Positions 1 through 8,313 are shown, counted from the stretch's first letter. The stretch is DNA of 64,000 nucleotides from Massilia terrae (GCF_024753145.1 NZ_JANUGU010000012.1:1-64000); one strand, 5' to 3'. Notes: generated by a model from the sequence alone, not told the origin. Numbers and translations: made by a program.

Positions 1-53
1 TGGAAATCATATCGTCTCACGACGTATAGGGAACGACGTGCTATCGCTATTCC
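1..53. repeat. Possible half copy of the GTCGTTCCC palindromic repeat
   Basis: The segment GGGAACGACGT near base 30-40 matches one arm of the short palindromes at 14706-14815 and 17343-17372. It lies just after the end of a minus-strand gene, where the other copies also sit. Only part of the element is inside the window, so this is a weak call. Confidence 0.3.
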
Positions 54-431
54 TTAAACCGCCTGCTCACGCAGCGCGCGCTGCTTGCGCGAGCGGCTCA
101 CGAAGAACCAGATGATCGCGAGCGGCACCAGCAGCGGCAGCAGCAGCGGCGAGATGGCGGCGGCCAGCGCGAACGCGCCCAGGGCCAGGCCGCCGAGCAG
201 CAGGACGCCGACGCCGGCGAACACCACCGCCAGCACAAGGCCCACCACCACCATCACGAAGCCGGCGAACAGCAGGCCGCCGCCCGCGAACAGGGCGCCG
301 AGCAGGGCGCCGGCCGGACCGTCGATGCGGTCGCCGTCGAGGTCGATCACGGTGCCGCTCCAGTACATGAACACGGCGGAGACCAGCAGCACGGCCAGCA
401 GCAGGATGACCCAGGGGGCGGATTTTTTCAT
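54..431 (-). CDS. Hypothetical multi-pass membrane protein (125 aa)
   Basis: The function is not recognised. The protein has a hydrophobic segment at about residues 5-24, then a short acidic loop (DLDGDRIDGP), then a long Gly/Ala/Val/Leu-rich stretch that could form two or three more membrane segments, and ends in a basic tail (SRSRKQRALREQ). The chosen ATG (MKKSAPW) has a GAGGAAAG ribosome-binding site a few bases upstream. A start 13 codons further upstream is open but lacks such a site. It is probably an inner-membrane protein, and nothing in the neighbourhood suggests a role. Confidence 0.7.
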   Translation of the reverse strand: MKKSAPWVILLLAVLLVSAVFMYWSGTVIDLDGDRIDGPAGALLGALFAGGGLLFAGFVMVVVGLVLAVVFAGVGVLLLGGLALGAFALAAAISPLLLPLLVPLAIIWFFVSRSRKQRALREQAV

Positions 432-579
432 GGCTTTCCTCGTTGTGTAAGTTGTTTGGTACGGTGCCACTGTATTCCCGCGCCCCGTCGCGGGCGAGCG
501 GGATGCGACAGGATGCGTTTTTTGCGGGCCTGACGGCGATCCGCGCCGACGAACGTCTGTATTGGACCCGGACCGGGCC

Positions 580-607
580 TTGAATTGCGCGGCTGGCTGT
601 CTATACT
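580..607 (+). promoter_or_regulatory. Sigma-70-like promoter for the 636-851 small ORF
   Basis: TTGAAT (580-585) and TATACT (602-607) are separated by 16 bases. A GGGGGA ribosome-binding site and ATG follow within 30 bases. Confidence 0.5.
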
Positions 608-635
608 GACAGTCCGCCTTTTGTTGGGGGAAACC

Positions 636-851
636 ATGCCAACAAGCACGCTACAGCTGCGCACGCATCCGCCTGCGCCGGCGTGTGCGTCCTGCGGCCC
701 CAAAGGCCCGCCGTCCGCGCCACCGACCATCCCGCCCATCATCATCAACCCGTTCACGCGCGGCGAAGCGCCACGGCCCGTGGTCGATCCACCGGGACGC
801 CCGCTGCGCCCGCCCCCAGTTCCGCCCCGCCGGCCCGGCGTCTTCGCCTGA
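636..851 (+). CDS. Small proline-rich protein with one CxxC motif (71 aa)
   Basis: This is not a recognised family. The ATG has a strong GGGGGA ribosome-binding site at proper spacing and a good sigma-70-like promoter just upstream (580-607), which is why I call it despite its short length. The product has a CASCG motif at about residues 18-22, a cluster PPTIPPIIINPF in the middle and a Pro/Arg-rich tail. There is no signal peptide or membrane segment. Such composition can arise by chance in GC-rich DNA, so coding status is open. The next gene (histidine kinase) begins 85 bases downstream on the same strand. Confidence 0.4.
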   Translation: MPTSTLQLRTHPPAPACASCGPKGPPSAPPTIPPIIINPFTRGEAPRPVVDPPGRPLRPPPVPPRRPGVFA

Positions 852-936
852 CGCCACAGTTTTCCATTTGGGCGCACGCAGCCGCGCCCTTAGCTGCTAA
901 TATTTCTCTGGCGCACTTTTTAGTTCAAGGGAAATA

Positions 937-2334
937 ATGGAAAACCGTCTTCGCCGCCTCGAAGAGGTCCAGTCGATGCTGCTCGAAATCGGGCAGATGA
1001 CGACCAGCTGCAACGACATCACGGAATTCATCCGTCTCGTGCACCGCGAACTGGGGCGGATCATGTACGCGGCCAACTTCTACGTGGCGCTGTGGGACCG
1101 CGAGGACCGCACGGTGCGCTTCGTGTATTTCGTCGACGAGCAGGACGCCTCGCCGGATCCGGAACTGCGCATGAAGCTGGCCTCGCCCGAGGACAGGCCG
1201 ACCGCCTGGGTGATCCTGAACCGGCGCACGCTGGTGATCACGCGCGACCAGTTCGACGCGCTGGCCAAGGAGGGCAAGCGCTGGGGCGAGGGCTCGGCGG
1301 CCGAGCACTGGATCGGCTGCCCGCTGCTCGACCAGCAGCACGAGGCGCTGGGCGCGATCGTCATCCAGAGCTATTCGCCCGACCATACCTACAGCGACGA
1401 GGACCAGGCCCTGTTCGAGGCGATCGCCAATCACGTCTCGTTCGCGCTGCAGGGCCTGCAGAGCATGGACCGGCTGGAACGTGCCGTGCACGAGCGCACC
1501 GAGCGGCTCGAGCGGCAGAACGCGGCGCTGAACACGGCGCTGCACCAGCTGCAGGAAGCGCAGTCGGAACTGGTGCGGCAGGAGAAGCTGGCCTCGCTGG
1601 GACGGCTGGTGGCGGGCGTGGCGCACGAGATCAACACGCCGCTGGGCATCTGCGTGACCGCGACCAGCCACCTGGTGCAGGAGCTGAAGCTGGCGCGCCA
1701 GGAGATGGACGCGGGCGAGATGACCGAGGACAGCCTGGCCGGATTCTTCGACGTGGTCGACCAGTCGCTGCGCATCATGACCACCAACACCCAGCGCGCG
1801 GCGGCGCTGGTGCGCAGCTTCAAGCAGGTGGCGGTGGACCAGTCCTCGGACGGCCTGCGCGCCTTCAATCTGAACACCTACCTGAACGAGGTGCTGCTGT
1901 CGCTGCAGCCGAAGTTGAAAGGGCAGCAGGTGAAGGTGGACCTGCAATGTCCGACGGACCTGGTGCTGGACAGCTTCCCGGGCGCGGTGTCGCAGGTCGT
2001 GACCAATATGGTGGTGAACTCGCTGGTGCACGGCTATGAGCGCGACCAGAAAGGCACGATCACGATCCAGGTGGTGCCGGACGGGGAGATGGTGGTGTTC
2101 GACTACGCGGATGACGGGGCGGGGATGGATGAGGACACGCTGTCCAAGCTGTTCGATCCCTTCTTCACCACCAAACGGGGGAGCGGCGGCAGCGGGCTGG
2201 GGGCGCACATCCTGTACAACCTCGCGACCGGGCCGCTGGGCGGGACGGTGCATGTGGAGAGCGAGCTGGGGAAGGGCTTGCGGTATCAGCTTCGATTCCC
2301 GCGCAGCCGGCGCGAGGAGAGGGGGGAAGCCTGA
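937..2334 (+). CDS. GAF-domain sensor histidine kinase (465 aa)
   Basis: This is a soluble two-component sensor kinase with no membrane segment. A GAF-type sensing domain occupies roughly residues 10-175, followed by a coiled coil (about 177-218, ERAVHERTERLERQNAALN). The dimerisation and phospho-acceptor helix carries VAHEINTPLG with the acceptor His at 230. The HATPase domain shows an N-box (NMVVNSLVHG, about 357-366), a G1 box (DDGAGM, 392-397), an F box (FDPFFTTKR) and a G2 box (GSGGSGLGAHI, about 415-425). All catalytic boxes are therefore intact. The start is set by AAGGGAAATAATG. No response regulator is adjacent, so its partner is elsewhere. The signal sensed by the GAF domain cannot be predicted. 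Confidence 0.9.
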   Translation: MENRLRRLEEVQSMLLEIGQMTTSCNDITEFIRLVHRELGRIMYAANFYVALWDREDRTVRFVYFVDEQDASPDPELRMKLASPEDRPTAWVILNRRTLVITRDQFDALAKEGKRWGEGSAAEHWIGCPLLDQQHEALGAIVIQSYSPDHTYSDEDQALFEAIANHVSFALQGLQSMDRLERAVHERTERLERQNAALNTALHQLQEAQSELVRQEKLASLGRLVAGVAHEINTPLGICVTATSHLVQELKLARQEMDAGEMTEDSLAGFFDVVDQSLRIMTTNTQRAAALVRSFKQVAVDQSSDGLRAFNLNTYLNEVLLSLQPKLKGQQVKVDLQCPTDLVLDSFPGAVSQVVTNMVVNSLVHGYERDQKGTITIQVVPDGEMVVFDYADDGAGMDEDTLSKLFDPFFTTKRGSGGSGLGAHILYNLATGPLGGTVHVESELGKGLRYQLRFPRSRREERGEA

Positions 2335-2350
2335 CAGCCTGCTCGCAAAC

Positions 2351-2456
2351 GTCGTCCCGGCGCAGGCCGGGACCCATGGACCGCCTGCGCCGTCGAATCC
2401 TGAACCGCCGCAGGCCCGCTAACTCAGCATGGGTCCCGGCCTTCGCCGGGACGACG
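2351..2456. repeat. Pair of inverted GTCGTCCCGGC-type palindromic repeats (REP-like, subtype A)
   Basis: GTCGTCCCGGCGCAGGCC begins at 2351. Its near-perfect inverted partner ends at 2456 (CCTTCGCCGGGACGAC). Each copy is itself a small hairpin, and together they form a large one. The pair fills the tail-to-tail gap between two convergent genes. An almost identical pair lies at 27004-27083. Confidence 0.85.
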
Positions 2457-2480
2457 GCTTTCTTGCTGATGGCTGGGGCT

Positions 2481-4019
2481 TCAGCTTGCGACGCCCAGCG
2501 CCTTCAGTATCGGCAGATCACGCTCGCTGAACGTCTCGGCCAGCTCGCCCAGCTGGGCGATGTTTTCTTCGGCCGATTCAAGCGGCCGGCCGTCCTTGCT
2601 GAGCCTCTGCCCCTGCGCCGCCAGCACCGTCCACACGAAGCGCGCCCATTCCTGCGGGCTGTTCTGCCCCTGCTGCCGCGCCAGCAGGAACAGCTGCTCG
2701 AAGCGGCCGACCGGGATGCCGCCGCCGGTCACCGGGCTGGCCAGCGATCCCACCACGTTCGCGCCGCGCGCCTTGGCGATCAAAGCCTCGTTGAGCTTCT
2801 CGCAGCGCGGTTTCGCCGCCGCCGTCACCTGCTCGTCCTGCACCGTGACGAGGTCGCGTTTGCCCGCCAGGACCATCAGGGCCTGCACCAGCAGCGGAAA
2901 CACCACCCCCGCATCCCTGACAGCCGCCTCGATCTGGCCGATGGAGCGCGGCTGGTGGCCGGCCAGGAAGTCGAGGATCGGCTGGTAGACCTGCGGCGCC
3001 AGCCCGGCCGCCTTGACGCTGCCGGTGGCCTGCAGGACGACCCGGTCGCGCGGCGTCACCAGCATCACCCTGTGCCGGCGTAGCGCCTCGGCCTGGTCGA
3101 ACGCGGACAGGGTGCGCTTGCCCTTGACCCAGTAGTCGCGGCGGAAGGTCTGGCCGGTCATGAAGTCGCGCGTCGTCTCGCGCAGGGCCGTACTCGGGAT
3201 CTCGTTCAGGAATTGCTGCTGCGCCGGCGTCAGGTCGATCGACTCGACGTGGTCGAGGTACTTGGCCGGGCAGGCATATTCCAGCTTGGCCGGCGCCAGC
3301 CATTTGGCCATGCGCGAGAACGACATCGGGTGCCAGTCGCGGTTGAAGTATTCGTGCGCCAGGTAGCTGCGCTCGTGGCTCTTCATATTGGCCAGGTTCT
3401 TCGCCACCTGCGGCATCTGGCGCGCATAGACCGGATCGGTCGCCATCAGGCGGTCGGCGAAGTCGAGCGCGTTGTCGATGCGCGCCGCGACGCCATGGCC
3501 GGGCGCGTCCATCACTTCGCTGTACTCGGACAGCAGGTCGCGCATCGGCACCATGGCGGCCCATCCGGGCTGGGTGTTGTAGCTGACGTAGAGGACGCCG
3601 CCGACCTTCAGCTTGCGGCGCACGAAATCGACGATGATGGTGCGGTTGGCGTCGGAGATCCAGCTCCAGATGCCGTGCATCGAGATGTAATCGAAGTCGG
3701 GCAGGTCGGGGCGCTTGCAGAATTCCTCGAAGGCTTCGTCGGACAGATCTGCTCCGGCGCCCGAAGCGGCGGCCAGCTCCTGCGCGAACGCGGCCTGTGA
3801 CGGGTTGAAGTCATTGCCGTACCAGCGCGTGGTCGAAGCCGCCGCGTGCATATTGATGCTCACGCCCTGGCCGAAGCCCAGCTCGCAGGCGGTGCCGTTC
3901 TGCGGCAGCGCCAGTCCGGCGTTGAGGAAGGCCAGCTGGACGAACAGCGGGTTCAGTTCCGAGTAGTAGCCGTAGATGTAGGGGATGTCGGCCATGTAGC
4001 CAGCGGTCCAGTCGGTCAT
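2481..4019 (-). CDS. SAM-dependent methyltransferase with C-terminal methyltransferase-regulatory domain (512 aa)
   Basis: The N-terminal half is a class I Rossmann methyltransferase. Motif I reads CELGFGQGVS (about residues 45-54), followed by an acidic motif region (WYGNDFNPSQ) and FDYISMHGIWSWI, typical of the family in which the catalytic fold is followed by the PF10119-type regulatory domain (about 215-300 here). The remaining C-terminal 200 residues are helical and less conserved. The substrate is unknown. Related proteins are often found near polysaccharide or surface-modification genes, but there is no such context here. Transcription runs away from the HD-GYP gene, from which it is separated by a palindromic element (4086-4169). 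Confidence 0.8.
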   Translation of the reverse strand: MTDWTAGYMADIPYIYGYYSELNPLFVQLAFLNAGLALPQNGTACELGFGQGVSINMHAAASTTRWYGNDFNPSQAAFAQELAAASGAGADLSDEAFEEFCKRPDLPDFDYISMHGIWSWISDANRTIIVDFVRRKLKVGGVLYVSYNTQPGWAAMVPMRDLLSEYSEVMDAPGHGVAARIDNALDFADRLMATDPVYARQMPQVAKNLANMKSHERSYLAHEYFNRDWHPMSFSRMAKWLAPAKLEYACPAKYLDHVESIDLTPAQQQFLNEIPSTALRETTRDFMTGQTFRRDYWVKGKRTLSAFDQAEALRRHRVMLVTPRDRVVLQATGSVKAAGLAPQVYQPILDFLAGHQPRSIGQIEAAVRDAGVVFPLLVQALMVLAGKRDLVTVQDEQVTAAAKPRCEKLNEALIAKARGANVVGSLASPVTGGGIPVGRFEQLFLLARQQGQNSPQEWARFVWTVLAAQGQRLSKDGRPLESAEENIAQLGELAETFSERDLPILKALGVAS

Positions 4020-4085
4020 CGGGCATCCAGTCTGAAAATGGGATGCGCTATGTTACATGGACGGGCTGGGGATATTGAAAAAAAA

Positions 4086-4169
4086 TGGGGTCAGGTCGTC
4101 CAAAGAATCAAGATTGCGAAACAGGACTTAGCGGGCGGGAATTTTGATTCTTTGGACGACCTGACCCCA
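4086..4169. repeat. Long imperfect hairpin with GGGGTCAGGTCGTCC arms (RAYT-associated type)
   Basis: TGGGGTCAGGTCGTCCAAAG starts at 4086 and its reverse complement ends at 4169. The arms are about 27-29 bases and the loop about 25 bases. The second copy of this family is at 32080-32183. Such palindromes commonly flank REP-associated tyrosine transposase genes in beta- and gammaproteobacteria, but no transposase gene is present here. It starts 6 bases beyond the stop codon of the HD-GYP gene. Confidence 0.8.
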
Positions 4170-4174
4170 ATGTC

Positions 4175-5680
4175 TCAGTCCGGCCAGCTCTGGTTGATCG
4201 CCACCGCCTTGTCCATGTTCTTGATCAGCAGGTCGACGTAGTGCGGGTCGAGCTGGTGGCCGGCTTGTTCGCGCATGTATTCGGTGACCTGCTCGATCGG
4301 CCAGGCGGCCTTGTAGCAGCGCTTGTGCGACAGTGCGTCGAACACGTCGGCCACCGCCACCATGCGCGCGTACGGGTGGATCTGCTCGCCCTTCAGCCCC
4401 TGCGGGTAACCAGTACCGTCGTAGCGTTCGTGGTGCTGGTGCGCGATCACCGCGGCAGCCTTCAGGATCGGCCGCTGCGAGCCTGCCAGCAGCGAGCGCC
4501 CGACCTCCGGGTGCTGCTTCATGATCTCCCACTCTTCCGGTGTCAGCTTGCCCGGCTTGAGCAGCACCGCATCCGGCGTCGAGATCTTGCCGATGTCGTG
4601 CATCGGCGCCGCATGCATCACCACGCTGATCTCGTCGTCCGACATCCCGGCCGCTTCGCCCATCACCTGGCATACCTGCGCCATGCGGCGCACGTGGTTG
4701 CCCGCTTCGTGCGAGCGCGATTCGACCACGTCGCCCAGCCGCAGGATCATCTCGGCCTGGGTGTCGGTGATCTCCTTGTTGAGCAGGATGTTGTCGAAGG
4801 CGATCGCCACGCCCGAGCAGAACACTTCGAGCAGCTGGGCGTCGATCTCGGAGATCTCCTCGACGCCGCGCAGCACCAGCAGCGAGGCCTTGCCGCTGCT
4901 GTTGGGGAAGTAGCCGACGTAGGTGTCGCCGAACAGCTTGGAGATGCGGTTGGCGCGCGCTTCGTCCAGCTGCGCCAGCAGTTCCGGGCAGATGATGTCG
5001 CCGCCGATGTCGCCGATCCGGGCCAGCACTTCGTACTGGCTTTCGCCCGTGATCAGGCTGGCGCCGGCGACGCGCAGCAGCATGCTCTTTTCGAGCCGCA
5101 GCAGCGCCACCACCTGCTGCAGCAGGCCGCTGGCGAAGTCCTTCAGGTTGCGCTGCCTGAAGATGTGGCCCGACGCTTCGATCACCCGCTCCAGCCCTTC
5201 GCGGTAGCTGTGCTGGATGCGGCGCGCTTCCTCGACCTTCATGATGTCGCGGTAGGCGCGCAGCGCGGCGAAGGTGGTGGTGAACAGCTTGGTGCGGTCG
5301 AGCTCCGTCTTTTCCTTGTAGTCGTTGATGTCGTAATCGACGATGACCTTTTCTTCCGGCGCCTGGCCAGGCTGGCCGGTGCGCAGCACGATGCGGGTGA
5401 ACTGGTTATCGAGGTCCTGGCGCATCCAGCGCGCCACTTCGAGGCCACTGTCCTCGCGCTCCATCACCACGTCCAGGAAGACCAGCGCGATGTCCTTTTC
5501 GCGCGCCAGCACCAGCTTCGCTTCCTCGCCGCTGTAGGCGTGCACGAAGGAGAGGGCGCGGCCGTCCAGCCGGAAGCGCGACAGCGTCAGCTTGGTGATG
5601 TCGTGGATGTCCGGCTCGTCATCGACAAGCAAAACTTTCCAGGGCGCCAGCTTCGGCGAGGCAGAAGACAGAAAGGGCAT
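4175..5680 (-). CDS. Response regulator with HD-GYP c-di-GMP phosphodiesterase output domain (501 aa)
   Basis: The N-terminal receiver domain (about residues 14-140) has VDDEPD acidic residues, the phospho-acceptor Asp70 (FLDVVM) and a conserved Lys in YKEKTE. The middle (about 155-320) is a GAF-like DUF3369-type region common in this architecture. The C-terminal HD-GYP domain has HDIGK at 361-365 and HHERYDGTGYP at 416-426, so the metal-binding and GYP signatures are intact. The family hydrolyses c-di-GMP to pGpG or GMP, and phosphorylation of the receiver domain would tune this. A GGAAC ribosome-binding site precedes the ATG. No cognate kinase is adjacent. Confidence 0.92.
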   Translation of the reverse strand: MPFLSSASPKLAPWKVLLVDDEPDIHDITKLTLSRFRLDGRALSFVHAYSGEEAKLVLAREKDIALVFLDVVMEREDSGLEVARWMRQDLDNQFTRIVLRTGQPGQAPEEKVIVDYDINDYKEKTELDRTKLFTTTFAALRAYRDIMKVEEARRIQHSYREGLERVIEASGHIFRQRNLKDFASGLLQQVVALLRLEKSMLLRVAGASLITGESQYEVLARIGDIGGDIICPELLAQLDEARANRISKLFGDTYVGYFPNSSGKASLLVLRGVEEISEIDAQLLEVFCSGVAIAFDNILLNKEITDTQAEMILRLGDVVESRSHEAGNHVRRMAQVCQVMGEAAGMSDDEISVVMHAAPMHDIGKISTPDAVLLKPGKLTPEEWEIMKQHPEVGRSLLAGSQRPILKAAAVIAHQHHERYDGTGYPQGLKGEQIHPYARMVAVADVFDALSHKRCYKAAWPIEQVTEYMREQAGHQLDPHYVDLLIKNMDKAVAINQSWPD

Positions 5681-5863
5681 AACGCGTTCCGATTAGCGAT
5701 GGTGGCAAATATTGGGACATGCGTAGCTGCAAGCGACTTCATGGCTTGTCACTTGATTGTAGTATGAGCAGGAAATATTAACAACGGGAAAGATTGTTGC
5801 TTTTTTGCAGTTTGTAACCGCGTGGTACGTGACAAGTTGACTTGCAGTTATCGGATCGTTTTT

Positions 5864-5947
5864 TCATTCATAGTGCTTTTGGCAACGTTCGCAGAAAAAG
5901 CTGCGCCGCTGGTGGCGGCCGAGCTTGGCTTTGCGGATTTCCGGCAC
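5864..5947 (-). CDS. Tiny Cys-pair protein (27 aa)
   Basis: A GTG start is preceded by a near-perfect ribosome-binding site (AAGGGAGGT, six bases before the start). The product is basic and ends in a CxxC knuckle: residues 15-27 read SFFCERCQKHYE. The FxCxxC tail resembles half of a zinc ribbon, as at the C-terminus of Fpg/Nei glycosylases, but there is no other homology I can name. It sits in an otherwise empty 420-base gap between the HD-GYP gene (same strand, downstream) and the DUF3016 gene (opposite strand). The rest of that gap (5681-5863 and 5948-6102) shows no further gene, only presumed promoters. Coding status rests on the ribosome-binding site and the Cys pair. Confidence 0.5.
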   Translation of the reverse strand: MPEIRKAKLGRHQRRSFFCERCQKHYE

Positions 5948-6102
5948 GGTTGACCTCCCTTGAACCATTCTGGGCGGGGAGGGTATACACGACCTGAACG
6001 GGGACTAACATAGCGATACAAAGCAATGACAAAGGGCAGGGGCGTGAGCCGTGAAAGCGGCGTATATTGAAGAATGCAAGAAACCAACTGAAAGGACCGA
6101 AC

Positions 6103-6594
6103 ATGAAGACCCCGATTCGACAGATGGCCTTCGCAGGCCTGTGCCTGTTGAGTGCCACCAGCGCCTTCGCGGCGGAGGTGACGGTGCATTATGTTCAGCC
6201 GGATAAATTCGCCGACATGCCTTTCGAGCCCTGGGAGCGCGAGGATGTGATGAAGCAGCTGACCGAACATTTCGCCAAGCTCGGCCAGAGGTTGCCTTCC
6301 GACCAGACCCTCACCATCGACGTGCTCGATATCGACCTGGCGGGACGCGTCATCCCCAACACCCGCAGCGGGCGCGACCTGCGCATCATGAAAGGCGAGG
6401 CGGACTGGCCGCACATGCGCCTGCGGTATTCGCTGCAGCAGGGCGGCAATGTGGTTGCGAGCGGCGATGCCGATATCTCGGACATGGCCTACATGATGCA
6501 CCTGAACCGCTACTCGGATGGCGATCCGCTGCGCTTTGAAAAGCAGATGCTCGACGAGTGGTTCGAGAAGACTTTCCTAGGCAAGCGGCGCTAA
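6103..6594 (+). CDS. Secreted DUF3016-family protein (163 aa)
   Basis: A signal peptide (MKTPIRQMAFAGLCLLSATSAFAA, cleavage near residue 23-24) is followed by VTVHYVQPDKFADMP and PWEREDVMKQLTEHFAKLGQRLP, the typical opening of DUF3016 periplasmic proteins. The molecular function of the family is unknown. The start is chosen at MKTPIRQ because AAAGGA lies 7 bases upstream, and a start 12 codons earlier lacks a site. The gene converges on the sigma-factor operon, with an intrinsic terminator between them. Confidence 0.85.
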   Translation: MKTPIRQMAFAGLCLLSATSAFAAEVTVHYVQPDKFADMPFEPWEREDVMKQLTEHFAKLGQRLPSDQTLTIDVLDIDLAGRVIPNTRSGRDLRIMKGEADWPHMRLRYSLQQGGNVVASGDADISDMAYMMHLNRYSDGDPLRFEKQMLDEWFEKTFLGKRR

Positions 6595-6618
6595 TGTTCG
6601 CCCGTCGTTCCCTTGCAC

Positions 6619-6650
6619 GAAAAAAAGCCCGGCATTCGCATGCCGGGCTG
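6619..6650 (-). terminator. Intrinsic terminator of the sigma-factor operon
   Basis: A nine-base stem (AGCCCGGCA / TGCCGGGCT, 6626-6634 and 6641-6649) with a six-base loop is followed on the minus strand by a run of seven T. It lies 60 bases beyond the stop of the last gene of the operon. Confidence 0.85.
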
Positions 6651-6712
6651 TGAAGGCGGGGACCAAGCCCGCTCGCTCCCTTAGGGGGTAACACGCAGGC
6701 GCCGCGCGGGAT

Positions 6713-7783
6713 TCAGTTGGACTTCGGCGCGACCTTCGCCGCCACTTGCGGCGTGTTCGGTTCCTTGATCGTATAGTCGGACGGCACCGTGAACAGGGCG
6801 GCGGCCGGCTCTTCGCGTTTCAGGTTCTCCAGTCGATAGATATTGTCGCCGGTGCGCGGATCGCTGTGCTTGGAGTACAGCGTGATCTGCAGCTCGGGCG
6901 ACCACCAGCTCTCGTCCGACACCGTGATCGGGTTGCGGTTGCCGATCTCGCCGGCCGGGATCTCGTAGCTGCGCAGCTTGCCCTGGGCCTTGACGCCGCC
7001 CATGTCGCGGGTGCCCAGGTCCTTGCTGGTGCTCTTGCCGGACCACTTGAAGTCACCGGCGACGTTGGCCAGCATCGGCTCCAGGCTGGACAGCGCGCGG
7101 ATCCGGTCGTCGGTCATTTCCCTGGTGACGATGCGCACGTTTTCCTGCACGCGCTGCATCGCTTCGCCATTGTCGCGCTCGACGCGCTTGACGATGATTT
7201 CACGGCCGTCGCCGTCCTTGCGCATCTGCTCGGCTTGGGCACGGGCGGCCTCGGCGGCAGCGCGGCCGGCCCGCGCGGCGGCCCGTCCGGCTTCCGCGGC
7301 GGCCCGGCCGGCTTCGGCCCCGGCACGCGCGGCCTCGGCCGCAATGCGCGCCGGGTCGACACTCTTCAGCTTGAGCGCGGTCTTGTCTTGCGGGCGCAGC
7401 GACCAGGCCACGTTGGCCACCGGGTCGGTGATCATGATGCTGCTCACCTCGCCCTTGCGGTCGCGGCGCTCGACGCGCAGGCGGCCTTCGCTGTCGCGGT
7501 AGCTCATCGTGGTGGTGGTGTTGACGATCTGGTTGCCGTCGGGCAGAACCTGCTGGCGCTCGACCACTTCCTGCGCGCTGTACGGCGCGTTCTTGACCGC
7601 GCGGCCATGGATGCGCAGCATGCTGGTGGTGTTGACGGTCATCTTGCCGTCGGCCGTACGCAGCTGGGCCGGACCTTGCACGATCACCTCGCGTTGCGGC
7701 TTGGCCTGGTCGTCTTCGGCTGCGAGGGCCGGGCCCAGGGTGCACGCCAGCAAGGCGGCAAGCATCAGTTTGTTGGTGTTCAT
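6713..7783 (-). CDS. Secreted protein with Ala-rich heptad-repeat helix (356 aa), last gene of the ECF operon
   Basis: A signal peptide (cleavage near ALA-AED, residue 22) is followed by a beta-rich domain (about 30-145). Then comes a striking helical stretch at residues 147-188 built of 7-residue units such as AGAEAGR, AAAEAGR, AAARAGR, AAAEAAR. A second domain (about 190-356) ends in FTVPSDYTIKE. No catalytic motif is visible. Third in line after the sigma factor and its one-TM partner, it is probably a periplasmic effector or sensor of that envelope-stress-type module. The molecular function is not known. Confidence 0.75.
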   Translation of the reverse strand: MNTNKLMLAALLACTLGPALAAEDDQAKPQREVIVQGPAQLRTADGKMTVNTTSMLRIHGRAVKNAPYSAQEVVERQQVLPDGNQIVNTTTTMSYRDSEGRLRVERRDRKGEVSSIMITDPVANVAWSLRPQDKTALKLKSVDPARIAAEAARAGAEAGRAAAEAGRAAARAGRAAAEAARAQAEQMRKDGDGREIIVKRVERDNGEAMQRVQENVRIVTREMTDDRIRALSSLEPMLANVAGDFKWSGKSTSKDLGTRDMGGVKAQGKLRSYEIPAGEIGNRNPITVSDESWWSPELQITLYSKHSDPRTGDNIYRLENLKREEPAAALFTVPSDYTIKEPNTPQVAAKVAPKSN

Positions 7784-7801
7784 AGTGTCCTCGTGTTGCG
7801 G

Positions 7802-8302
7802 TTAATCGACTGAAGTCAGGCGGACGGCCAGCGGCGCGCCGTCGGAGCCGACCAGCATTTCGGCCTTGATCTGGTCGCCGGCGTTTTCCGGCGTGATGCT
7901 GACGCCCACGCCCATTCCGGCCAGCATGGTGCGCGGCACCTCGGCTTCGATCATGCGCGGCGCCGGTTCCGCTTCGATCCGTTCCGCCGTGTCGAGCGCG
8001 ATGAAGACGCCGCCGCCATCGCGGCTGACCAGCGGCGCCGAAACGCTGCCACTGTGCAGCTGCGGGCCGTGTCCGGACAGCCCGAACACCAGCACCACCA
8101 GGGCGACGCTGGCGAAACTGCCGGCCAGGCTCCATTGCGGCGTGGCGAACCGCTCCCACCAGCGCGGCTTGCGCGGGAACTGCGCGGCGAAGGCTTGCAA
8201 CAGGTCCTTTTCCACGTAGCGCGGCGTGTTCAGTTGCGCCATCTCCTGGCGCAGGCTGGCCAGCGGACCGGCCAGGATCGAATCGTTGGTTTGCTCATCC
8301 AT
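7802..8302 (-). CDS. Probable anti-sigma factor, single membrane span (166 aa)
   Basis: An N-terminal cytoplasmic segment of about 70 residues is followed by one hydrophobic span (SLAGSFASVALVVLVFGLSG, about 65-84) and an extracytoplasmic tail of about 80 residues. This layout, and the position immediately after an ECF sigma gene, fit a membrane anti-sigma factor that sequesters the sigma factor. There is no clear zinc-binding anti-sigma (ZAS) HxxxCxxC motif. The start at MDEQTND is chosen because AAGGAG lies eight bases upstream. That site overlaps the end of the sigma gene, 11 bases away, so translation is probably coupled. Confidence 0.7.
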   Translation of the reverse strand: MDEQTNDSILAGPLASLRQEMAQLNTPRYVEKDLLQAFAAQFPRKPRWWERFATPQWSLAGSFASVALVVLVFGLSGHGPQLHSGSVSAPLVSRDGGGVFIALDTAERIEAEPAPRMIEAEVPRTMLAGMGVGVSITPENAGDQIKAEMLVGSDGAPLAVRLTSVD

Positions 8303-8313
8303 TTGTTTCTCCT

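Noticed and set aside
7220-7345. Short regular repeats considered as a CRISPR or minisatellite
   Set aside because: The units are inside a continuous coding frame with a heptad protein period and have no spacers.
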